Shown here in pieces: positions 47,704-56,353 of a DNA stretch of 57,576 nt. Made by a program: the position numbers and the translations under genes. The DNA lies in contig JAQBNN010000020.1 in the NCBI GenBank assembly GCA_028288505.1, positions 1 to 57,576 of the forward strand, in the 5' to 3' direction. Source of the DNA: Segetibacter sp. Its GTDB lineage: Bacteria; Bacteroidota; Bacteroidia; Chitinophagales; Chitinophagaceae. A model generated the notes under the pieces. It ran no database searches, had not been told where the DNA came from, and was given only the letters and a program-made list of their open reading frames with translations. Every line of letters begins with the position of its first letter. Positions within the stretch are counted from its first letter, which is position 1.

Positions 47704-49182
47704 CTAACCCACCTTCACCACTTCCATATTTAACAAGGCACCCAATTTTTCTATCTTAGAACTTATGTGACCAACGCCAACTGCGCAGTGATGTGCAGGG
47801 CCGTGACTGTTCCAATTATTTACAAATTGACGGGCACCGATCTTGAACTTGTAACGACTGTTGGTATTACCAATTTGTAATATTGGGCCGGGAACAGACT
47901 CGGCTTCGGCAACGAGTAACATAAGCTTACCGTTTGCTTTTTCAACAACACTTAGCAGCGTAACTGGCCCATTCTTTACGCTCATTTCAACCGATACACC
48001 TTTACCAACTTTACCATGATAAACACCTAATGGACGCACTTTTGTTTTGCCTTCAGCAATGGCAATATGACCTGGCCCATCGTGGCCCATTAGCACAACA
48101 TCATCTTTAAAATCCATTGCATAATACTCGGTGAAAGAACCGCCAACACCAAATGTGTCCATGATTTTCATGGCTTGTGCATTCTTGATTTCATACTCGC
48201 CGGCAACAGGAATTCCATTGGCGGTGAGCAACGAATTGCCAAGAATGATACTGGCAATGGCCTCTTCGTTTTCGGCATTGCCTGTGCCTTTATAATAGTA
48301 CGCCATAGAGCCTAGCTTATGTATAGCAACGAGTTTATCTAAAGCAACAGAAGTAATGGCAGCCTTCTCCAACTCTTCAACAGGGCAGTCTTCCTGAACA
48401 TCAAAAGTTTCCTGAAACAAATGCAACCTGTCTGTTATTTCCTTATCAGTTACTTGTTTGCGAAGGCTTGCAAGCTCTTCCACTTCGAGCAACTCAATGT
48501 GGCCACCAAAGTGAGAATATTGTTGTGTGAGGTCTGTATAAATATCGAGCATGCCGCTATAATAATGACCCATGCAACCAAGACGATTATATAACATAGT
48601 GTTAGCAACCTTTGCTGCTTCCACCCATTCGGTTATTTCGTTCCAACATTCTTCATCGTTATTGAGTATGCCTGTTATCTGGTGAAACTTTATTCCAACT
48701 CGATTAAAGACATTGGCAATTTCAGGAACAGGACATGGGGAGCAATATGCTAACCATTCGCCTGTCATCTTAGTGCGGTCTGTCATTGCATTGAAAGAAG
48801 CATAATCAATACTTTCTTCAGGGGCAAGATTTAAAATGATGACAGGAACTTTTGCACGTTGTACAACCGGCAAAACTGTTGATGAGAGTGCATAGGTTGT
48901 AACGTATAAAAAAATAAGGTCAACATCTTGTTGCTTAAACATACGACCAGTATCAAAAGCCTTATCAGCATTATCAACCAAACCTGCATTGATAATGTTT
49001 GGATGAATTGCAGCAAGCTTATTTTCTACTTGTGATAGATATCCAGTTAACCTTTGTTCTAAACCTTCAAACTGTGTCCAATACGTGTCGAGGCCAATAC
49101 CAAACAAACCAATCTTTAAGTTTGAATTCGTTTGATTGGCTGTATTATCATTAGTTATAGCAAGCTTGTTTTGTATGTTCAT
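47704..49182 (-). CDS. L-fucose/L-arabinose isomerase-family protein
   Basis: 492 aa; 'LKIGLFGIGLDTYWTQFEGL', 'VTTYALSSTVLPVVQRAKVPVIILNLAP', 'LMGHDGPGHIAIAEGKTKVRPL', 'WNSHGPAHHCAVGVG'. Confidence 0.8.
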   Translation of the reverse strand: MNIQNKLAITNDNTANQTNSNLKIGLFGIGLDTYWTQFEGLEQRLTGYLSQVENKLAAIHPNIINAGLVDNADKAFDTGRMFKQQDVDLIFLYVTTYALSSTVLPVVQRAKVPVIILNLAPEESIDYASFNAMTDRTKMTGEWLAYCSPCPVPEIANVFNRVGIKFHQITGILNNDEECWNEITEWVEAAKVANTMLYNRLGCMGHYYSGMLDIYTDLTQQYSHFGGHIELLEVEELASLRKQVTDKEITDRLHLFQETFDVQEDCPVEELEKAAITSVALDKLVAIHKLGSMAYYYKGTGNAENEEAIASIILGNSLLTANGIPVAGEYEIKNAQAMKIMDTFGVGGSFTEYYAMDFKDDVVLMGHDGPGHIAIAEGKTKVRPLGVYHGKVGKGVSVEMSVKNGPVTLLSVVEKANGKLMLLVAEAESVPGPILQIGNTNSRYKFKIGARQFVNNWNSHGPAHHCAVGVGHISSKIEKLGALLNMEVVKVG

Positions 49183-49191
49183 TCTGAGATT

Positions 49192-51957
49192 TTAATTAAC
49201 GCTAAAGTTATAATCGCCTGAACCAACTTTTAAAACTGCCTTACCTTTTTCGAAACCTACTAATTTAATGTCTTTGTTGATTGCTGCATTGCCTTCGGTT
49301 ATCTTATTCTTGTTTGTAGCAGGCAGATAAACCGTTGCAGTTGTATTGGCTGGTATTTGAACATGAAGATTAAACTTGTCGCCATCCTTCTTCCATTTAC
49401 TTATAATTTTACCATGAACAGAGTGATAAGAACCATTAGCAGAAGTAACATCGCCAACAATTTCAGGCTTAATAACAATGTGTTTATAAGCAATAGAACT
49501 ATCAGCCTGGTTGATGCCAAGCAGCCCTGTATAGAACCACTCCATCAAGTGCCCGAGCATTAAGTGATTGTTTGAATTAGTTGAAAGTGCTGCCCAACTC
49601 TCCGTTAATGCTGTCGCGCCTTTTGCCAATTGGTACCCATAACCCGGCAGATCTGTTCTGCTGTTCATATCATAAATTACGTCAGACCGACCTTCTTCGT
49701 GCAATACACAAAGGAGGTAACGATAACCGATATCGCCGGCAGTAAGACCATTGTTACGATTACGAATATCTTTCACTATGTTTTCTACAACTGCATGTTT
49801 ATATTGAGGCTCTACCAATTTCATATAAACTGCCATTGCATTTGCCGCTTGGCTGCCTGTTGCATATTGCTTTGTTTCTTGGTTGAAGAACGTATCGTTG
49901 AATGCTTGCTTTACTTCAGAAGCCAACTTATTATAAGATTCCGCATCATTTTTCTTACCTAATAAAGTTGCAATCTTACTTGCAATGTTAAGGTCGTAAT
50001 AATAGGTAGCTGTGCCTGTTACACCCAATGGTGTTAGTTGTGACAAACCCGGCGCCTTTGGTCCAAGGTCGTACCAATCGCCAAGTCCCTGCTTAAGTAT
50101 ATGGCCGTTGCTTTTTGTTTTTAAGTAATTGAGGTACCGCTGCATCATCGGATAAGCTTTTACCAACAACTGCTTATCACCGTACCACTGGTATAAATAC
50201 CACGGCATAATAATGCTGGAGCTACCCCATTCAGGTGAGTCTCTAAACATATCTCCACCCCACTCAAACTTTACATATTCGGGAGAGATTTCAGGTATAA
50301 GCCCTTCGCTTGTTTGAGAGTATTCCATATCATCGACAGCTTTTCTGTACAACTGCGTTATATCGTAATTATATTGAAGAGAATTACCCATTAAGTGAAC
50401 CTGCTCCAACCAGCCTAATTTTTCGCGGTGAGGACAATCGGTTAAAACACTTACTAAATTACTTTTTACTGCCCAGTCAATTAAAGTATTGGTGCGATTA
50501 AAAAGGTTGTTAGAACTTGTAAATTGGCCTACCCGTGGTGCTGCATTACGAACATGTAATCCTTTTATTTCGGTTAAAACTGCTAAGTTTTGAGGGTTGC
50601 TTTCACCTTGAGGTACTGCACCAATTACTTGAAGGTAGCGATAGCCATAGTATGTAAAACGTGGTTGCCAACTCTCTACACCGTCGCCTTTTAAAACATA
50701 TTGCAAGTAATAAGAGCTACCGGTGGGTCCCTGGGCAACAGTTCCATCTGCTCTTAACAGCTCACCTGGGTATATTCTTACTGTATCTCCCTTTCTGCCT
50801 TGAACTTTTATTGCAGGAATACCTGAAGCATTTTGGCCAAGGTCTAAAATATATATGTTCGCCTTTGGCTGCGTTATCTTTTTTGGGGTAAAAGTTTCCA
50901 TCACTCTTAAAGGTTCAGCCATTTGAGCATTCAATATTGGCGGACCATCAACTAATATTACTGGCCGCCAATTCTCCTCATTAAAGTTTGGAGTATCCCA
51001 TCCCTTTTGCTCAAGGTTTGCATCATAATCTTCACCGCCATAAATGCTGGAGAAAGTGATAGGGCTGGCACTTGTCTTCCAGGAAGCATCAGTTACAAAA
51101 TCTTCTTTTGTTCCATCTGTATATTCTATTGCAAGACGGGCAATCATTTTAGGATGACCGAAAGCTGTTTTTGTTTTACGGTAACGGCTTTTAAGGGGAG
51201 GGATAAAATAGAAACCATTACCAAGCATTACTCCAATGGCATTGGCTCCTTGCTGCAGTTGATTAGTCAAATCAAATAGAACATACAGGGCTTGTTTATC
51301 ATACTTTGTCCAGCCTGCATCTAAGAAATGGTCTTCAACTTTCTTACCGTTCAAGCTCATTTCGAAATGGCCAAGGCCTGTCATAAACATCGTAGCATTC
51401 TTAACCGGCTTCTTAATAGTTACATTCTTACGTAGCAAAGGCAACGTGTTATTTTCAAAGTACCTATCCTTCTTACCGTCAACAGGAAGAATGGCAATAT
51501 TAGTATCAGCTATCTTATCGTACGCAATCCACTTCGCTCCTTTCCAATCAGCTTTTGTAAATAAACCCATTTGCCAACTTGCTCCTTTACTCCAAACCGA
51601 CACATTGTTCTTGTTATCCCAAACCATTACCTTCCAGTAATATTTCTTAGTAGGCTCTAACTTTTTACCTGCATAAAATACTTGTATAGATTGTCCTGAA
51701 CTTACTTTCTTCGAATCCCAAACATTACCAGTATTACTTTTAAGCCATGCAGGGTTATCAGCAACCAAAACACGATAAGCTGTTTGCATTATATTCCGCT
51801 GTTTCGAATTCAACTCCCAGCTTAATGCCGGTTTCGCCGCTTCAACACCTAAAGGGTTTATTTTGTACTCGCACTTAAGGTTTAACACTCCAATACTTTG
51901 AGAGAAAACTGAAAGCGTTATAAAAGCAAGAAAAGCAATGAAAAATATTCTAAGCAT
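49192..51957 (-). CDS. GH78 alpha-L-rhamnosidase
   Basis: 921 aa; 'YKINPLGVEAAKPALSWEL', 'LTDCPHREKLGWLEQVHLMGNSLQYNYD', 'GTATYYYDLNIASKIATLLGK', 'ALTESWAALSTNSNNHLMLGHLMEWFY'. Confidence 0.93.
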   Translation of the reverse strand: MLRIFFIAFLAFITLSVFSQSIGVLNLKCEYKINPLGVEAAKPALSWELNSKQRNIMQTAYRVLVADNPAWLKSNTGNVWDSKKVSSGQSIQVFYAGKKLEPTKKYYWKVMVWDNKNNVSVWSKGASWQMGLFTKADWKGAKWIAYDKIADTNIAILPVDGKKDRYFENNTLPLLRKNVTIKKPVKNATMFMTGLGHFEMSLNGKKVEDHFLDAGWTKYDKQALYVLFDLTNQLQQGANAIGVMLGNGFYFIPPLKSRYRKTKTAFGHPKMIARLAIEYTDGTKEDFVTDASWKTSASPITFSSIYGGEDYDANLEQKGWDTPNFNEENWRPVILVDGPPILNAQMAEPLRVMETFTPKKITQPKANIYILDLGQNASGIPAIKVQGRKGDTVRIYPGELLRADGTVAQGPTGSSYYLQYVLKGDGVESWQPRFTYYGYRYLQVIGAVPQGESNPQNLAVLTEIKGLHVRNAAPRVGQFTSSNNLFNRTNTLIDWAVKSNLVSVLTDCPHREKLGWLEQVHLMGNSLQYNYDITQLYRKAVDDMEYSQTSEGLIPEISPEYVKFEWGGDMFRDSPEWGSSSIIMPWYLYQWYGDKQLLVKAYPMMQRYLNYLKTKSNGHILKQGLGDWYDLGPKAPGLSQLTPLGVTGTATYYYDLNIASKIATLLGKKNDAESYNKLASEVKQAFNDTFFNQETKQYATGSQAANAMAVYMKLVEPQYKHAVVENIVKDIRNRNNGLTAGDIGYRYLLCVLHEEGRSDVIYDMNSRTDLPGYGYQLAKGATALTESWAALSTNSNNHLMLGHLMEWFYTGLLGINQADSSIAYKHIVIKPEIVGDVTSANGSYHSVHGKIISKWKKDGDKFNLHVQIPANTTATVYLPATNKNKITEGNAAINKDIKLVGFEKGKAVLKVGSGDYNFSVN

Positions 51958-52298
51958 AATGGCAAGATTATAGAGGAAAGGAAATAAAGTTAGTAGTTGA
52001 ATTAGGTTCGAACATAACTATATAAGAAAACTTTGTGCAAACGAAAAATGAAAGTTCATAAGGTAATGATTTTGTATTAGCAATTGTTATAATGCCAAAA
52101 GATTGGTTGAGTAATCATATTAAGGCTTACCTATTAACTGATGAAGGTAGAGTAGCAGACGGGTATAAGTAATGTCAACATTTACTAATCTGATGGAACA
52201 TTTTACTATTCACACTTTAGATTATACTTTTCTTTCTACATTCAAACAGTAAAAGTTCGACCCACTTTTAATCACAACTATTATTCTTTATTGCTGCC

Positions 52299-53726
52299 AT
52301 GAAATTATATTTAGCACTTCTATCTATCCTCGTTTTCCTGCTTATCCCGTTTATTCATTTTGCACAACCTAAACTACCCTCGCTGTTTACTGATAACATG
52401 GTATTGCAGCAGCAAACAGATGTAGCATTTTGGGGTTGGGCAAATGCAGGAAGCAAAATCAGAGTAACCACTTCATGGAATAAAAAAAGCTACACTGCGA
52501 CAACCAATGCTGAGGGTAAATGGAAATTAAAAGTACAAACCCCTCAATCAGGTGGCCCATACGAAGTAACCATAACTGATGGCAAGCCAATAACATTAGT
52601 TAATGTACTAATTGGCGAAGTCTGGTTGTTAGGCGGACAGTCAAACATGGAAATGCCAATGAAAGGTTTTAAAAATCAACCAATCCTTGGTTCTAATGAT
52701 GCTATCCTACATTCAAAAAATAAGAACATTCGCCTTTACACTGTTCCCCGTTCTTCGGTTATAGAAGTGCAGGAAAACAGCAAGCCATCTGAATGGAAGG
52801 AAGCTTCTCCTGAAGCCGTTAGCAACTTCAGCGCTACCGGTTATTACTTTGGAAAGCTATTGAATGAAATGCTTGACGTTCCGGTCGGCTTAATCAATTG
52901 CAGCTATAGTGGTTCGTATGCCGAAGCATGGATGACACCCGAATCACTGAAAGAGTTTGGTGTAAAAATTCCGGTTAAAGGAGATACGATAAAAGCTGTA
53001 AGCCGCACTCCTACAACATTGTATAATGGTATGTTGCATCCCATTATTGGTTATGGTATTAAAGGTGCTTTATGGTACCAGGGCGAATCGAACTATGATG
53101 ACCCCGACAAGTATGAAAAGCTTTTTCCAACAATGGTGAAGCAATGGCGCAATGAATGGGGCATAGGTGACTATCCTTTTTATTACGCCCAGATAGCTCC
53201 ATACAACTATGCACAATTGCCTCCTTATAACACTGGTGGAAAATATAACTCTGCATATTTAAGAGGCGCTCAAAGAAAATCAGAGAAGGTGATACCTAAT
53301 ACAGCAATGGCTGTGTTAATGGATATAGGTGAAGAAAAGATGATACATCCATCAAACAAAGAAGCTGGTGGAAAACGCCTTGCCCTACTTGCCCTTGCTA
53401 AAACTTATGGATTGAAAGGCTTTGGCTATGCAAGTCCTGCTTATGATTCGTTTACTGTTGCCGGAAGCATTGCTACGGTTCGATTTCAAAACACGCCTAA
53501 TGGTTTAACATCTTTTGGTAAAGAGCTATCGCAATTTGAAGTTGCCGGAGCAAATAAAGTTTTCTTTCCTGCAAAGGCTTGGATAAACGGAAGCAATGTA
53601 TCAGTTTCTGCACCAGAGGTGAAGGAACCAGTTGCGGTAAGATATGCTTTCAAAGATTTTGTGGTAGGGGAATTGTTTAGTACGGAAGGATTGCCTGTGT
53701 CGAGTTTTAGAACGGATAGTTGGTGA
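52299..53726 (+). CDS. sialate O-acetylesterase-family (SASA) carbohydrate esterase
   Basis: 475 aa; 'LPSLFTDNMVLQQQTDVAFWGWA', 'GEVWLLGGQSNMEMPMKG', 'ALWYQGESNYDDPDKYEKLFPTMVKQWRNEWG'. Confidence 0.92.
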   Translation: MKLYLALLSILVFLLIPFIHFAQPKLPSLFTDNMVLQQQTDVAFWGWANAGSKIRVTTSWNKKSYTATTNAEGKWKLKVQTPQSGGPYEVTITDGKPITLVNVLIGEVWLLGGQSNMEMPMKGFKNQPILGSNDAILHSKNKNIRLYTVPRSSVIEVQENSKPSEWKEASPEAVSNFSATGYYFGKLLNEMLDVPVGLINCSYSGSYAEAWMTPESLKEFGVKIPVKGDTIKAVSRTPTTLYNGMLHPIIGYGIKGALWYQGESNYDDPDKYEKLFPTMVKQWRNEWGIGDYPFYYAQIAPYNYAQLPPYNTGGKYNSAYLRGAQRKSEKVIPNTAMAVLMDIGEEKMIHPSNKEAGGKRLALLALAKTYGLKGFGYASPAYDSFTVAGSIATVRFQNTPNGLTSFGKELSQFEVAGANKVFFPAKAWINGSNVSVSAPEVKEPVAVRYAFKDFVVGELFSTEGLPVSSFRTDSW

Positions 53727-53818
53727 AGAGAGTTATGAGTTATTAATGATGAGTTATGAGTGAAGCAACTTTTTGATTTTTGACTTCTTTTTGTAGTCAT
53801 CATTCCTACTTTACTCAT

Positions 53819-53843
53819 CATCGTTGCGTCGCACTCTTGTACC
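53819..53843 (+). repeat. A-type arm downstream of the esterase gene
   Basis: CATCGTTGCGTCGCACTCTTGTACC. Confidence 0.92.
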
Positions 53844-53871
53844 GTTTGTTCTTTACTTAGCAATCATACTA

Positions 53872-53949
53872 TGTCATCCTGAGCTTGTCGAAGGATTGTT
53901 CAGCATGGATTCTAATGGTTAGCAGGGCTTCGACAAGCTCAGCCTGACA
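53872..53949. repeat. inverted pair TGTCATCCTGAGCTTGTCGAAGG / CTTCGACAAGCTCAGCCTGACA
   Basis: Direct reading; the motif resembles a repeat I recall as widespread in bacterial genomes. Confidence 0.85.
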
Positions 53950-53960
53950 ACAGAATAGCT

Positions 53961-54057
53961 CGTCATTGCGAGGAGGAACGACGAAGCAATCTGATGAATG
54001 AATAACAACAGGTTTATAATTAGGAGGGCAGATTGCTTCGTTCCTCGCAATGACGAG
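53961..54057. repeat. inverted pair CGTCATTGCGAGGAGGAACGACGAAGCAATCTG / CAGATTGCTTCGTTCCTCGCAATGACGAG
   Basis: Near-perfect arms; same family at 47480 and 56258. Confidence 0.9.
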
Positions 54058-54149
54058 TAGAAATAATACAGTTGAACGGAGCGTCGCAAGCAAAGTTCAA
54101 TTGAAATACAAATGATGGCTAACGAATAAATAATTACTTAAAGCTCTAT

Positions 54150-56237
54150 ATGAAAAAAATAATTCGATTGCTGTTAGTGAGCAGTGCATTTTATTCAAGC
54201 CAAAGCATTGCGCAGAGTAAGGGGTTGGTGAATACTTCGAATAGTTCGCATGCTAAATTAAGCAGCGTGAATATGACTGATGTGGAATGGACAAAGGGTT
54301 TTTGGGCCGAACGTTTTGCGGTGTGCAGGGATAGTATGGTTCCAAATATGTGGAACGTATATAATGATGCAAATCTCAGCCATGCGTTTAAGAATTTTGA
54401 GATTGCTGCAGGATTAGATACGGGTTCGCATAAAGGCCCATCGTTTCATGATGGTGACTTTTATAAGACGTTGGAAGCAGTTGCAAGCATGTATGCAACA
54501 ACAAAAGATAAGCGACTTGATGAACAAATGGATAAGGTAATTGCAGTGATTGCAAAGGCTCAAAGAGCCGATGGTTACATTTATACAAAGGCCGCAATAG
54601 ACCAGCAAAAGACAGGCGAGAAAAAACAGTTTGAAGACAGGTTAAGCTTTGAGGCATATAATATTGGTCACTTAATGACAGCTGCTTGTGTTCATTATAG
54701 AGCAACAGGAAAAACAACTTTGTTAGATGTTGCTAAGAAGGCTACCGATTACCTGTACAACTTTTATCAAAGAGCATCACCTGAGATAGCTCGTAATGCT
54801 ATTTGTCCTTCGCACTACATGGGTATCATTGAAATGTATCGTACAACAAAAGACCCTCGTTATGTCGAGCTTGCAAAGAAGTTGATTGACATAAGAGGTG
54901 TATCAACAGGTAGCGATGATAACTCTGACAGGTATAAGTTTAAGGATATGAAAGAGGTGCAAGGACATGCAGTGAGGGCAACTTACCTGTTTGCAGGCTC
55001 AGCAGATTTATATGCAGAAACAGGAGATAAAACTTTATTGAACACGTTGAATACAATGTGGGATGATGTTGTGAATCATAAGATGTATATAACAGGCGGT
55101 TGTGGTGCTTTGCATGATGGTGTATCAAATGATGGCACTTCATTCAACCCTAACGATGTTGAGAAATTACACCAGTCGTTTGGAAGGAAGTATCAACTTC
55201 CTAACCTAACTGCTCATAATGAAACGTGTGCTAACATTGGTAATGTTCTTTGGAATTGGCGAATGCTACAATTAACAGGAGATGCAAAGTATGCGGATGT
55301 GATGGAGCTTGCTTTATATAATAGTGTTTTAAGTGGTATTAGCCTAAGTGGTAAGAAGTTTTTTTATACAAACCCGTTGGCTTACTCGGAAGACTTGCCT
55401 TACAAGCAACGCTGGACAAAAGAATCGTATGCAAGTTTAGACAAACAGCAATGGCCGGATTATGGCGTGAAAATGGGATGGTCAAGAGACAGGCTTGACT
55501 ATATCGGATTATCTAATTGTTGCCCGCCAAATGCAGTACGTACCATTGCACAGGTGAGTAATTACGCTTATAGTGTTTCTGATAAAGGTTTGTGGTTTAA
55601 CCTGTATGGAGCTAACAATCTTTCCACTACGCTTAAAGATGGCTCTGCCATAAAGCTTACCCAGGAAACAAACTATCCGTGGGATGGAAACATTAAAATA
55701 AGGTTAGAGCAAGCAGCAAACGATGCATCTTTTTTTTTACGGGTTCCAGAATGGGCGGATGGAGCTACAATATTAGTGAACGGAAAGCCATATTCAACAA
55801 AGGCTGTTGCAGGAAGGTATGCTGAAGTAAAAAAGAAATGGGCTACAGGTGATGTGGTGGAATTAATACTTCCAATGGAAACGAAGCTGATGGAGGCTAA
55901 CCCATTAGTTGAAGAAACACGTAACCAGGTAGCAGTTAAGCGTGGACCTGTTGTTTATTGCTTAGAGTCTGTTGACATTCCTAAAGGTGAAAATGTGTTT
56001 GAAGTTGCTTTGCCTGCTAATGCAACTTTCGCTACTAAAATGCTTACAATTGATAATAGTAAAGTATTGATGCTGGAAGGAAAAGGTAATTTGATTGATG
56101 GTAATTGGAAGAATAAGCTATATAAAGAAGTATCAACTAATGTTGCTAAACCAGTTAATGTTCGTTTAGTTCCTTACTATGCCTGGGCTAACAGAGGGAA
56201 GACGGAGATGAGTGTTTGGTTGCCTTTGAGCAGATAG
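54150..56237 (+). CDS. GH127-like (DUF1680) beta-L-arabinofuranosidase
   Basis: 695 aa; 'DVEWTKGFWAERFAVCRDSMVPNMW', 'LPNLTAHNETCANIGNVLWNWRML', 'GLSNCCPPNAVRTIAQVSNYAYS'. Confidence 0.9.
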   Translation: MKKIIRLLLVSSAFYSSQSIAQSKGLVNTSNSSHAKLSSVNMTDVEWTKGFWAERFAVCRDSMVPNMWNVYNDANLSHAFKNFEIAAGLDTGSHKGPSFHDGDFYKTLEAVASMYATTKDKRLDEQMDKVIAVIAKAQRADGYIYTKAAIDQQKTGEKKQFEDRLSFEAYNIGHLMTAACVHYRATGKTTLLDVAKKATDYLYNFYQRASPEIARNAICPSHYMGIIEMYRTTKDPRYVELAKKLIDIRGVSTGSDDNSDRYKFKDMKEVQGHAVRATYLFAGSADLYAETGDKTLLNTLNTMWDDVVNHKMYITGGCGALHDGVSNDGTSFNPNDVEKLHQSFGRKYQLPNLTAHNETCANIGNVLWNWRMLQLTGDAKYADVMELALYNSVLSGISLSGKKFFYTNPLAYSEDLPYKQRWTKESYASLDKQQWPDYGVKMGWSRDRLDYIGLSNCCPPNAVRTIAQVSNYAYSVSDKGLWFNLYGANNLSTTLKDGSAIKLTQETNYPWDGNIKIRLEQAANDASFFLRVPEWADGATILVNGKPYSTKAVAGRYAEVKKKWATGDVVELILPMETKLMEANPLVEETRNQVAVKRGPVVYCLESVDIPKGENVFEVALPANATFATKMLTIDNSKVLMLEGKGNLIDGNWKNKLYKEVSTNVAKPVNVRLVPYYAWANRGKTEMSVWLPLSR

Positions 56238-56257
56238 TTCTTCTTATAAATAACAAA

Positions 56258-56351
56258 CGTCATTGAGAGGAGGAACGACGAAGCAATCTGCTTTACAAAT
56301 AGTAACAGCTTATTAATTCAAGAGCAGATTGCTTCGTTCCTCGCAATGACG
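56258..56351. repeat. inverted pair of TCATTGCGAGGAACGACGAAGCAATCTG-type repeat between convergent GH127 and GH2 genes
   Basis: CGTCATTGAGAGGAGGAACGACGAAGCAATCTGC and GCAGATTGCTTCGTTCCTCGCAATGACG. Confidence 0.9.
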
Positions 56352-56353
56352 GT

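Noticed and set aside
3448-53843. CRISPR array as explanation for the recurring 25-mers
   Set aside because: Copies are dispersed, inverted and irregularly spaced over 50 kb, with no spacer structure or cas genes.
53486-54093. Minus-strand ORFs around the esterase 3' end
   Set aside because: Composed largely of translated intergenic repeats.
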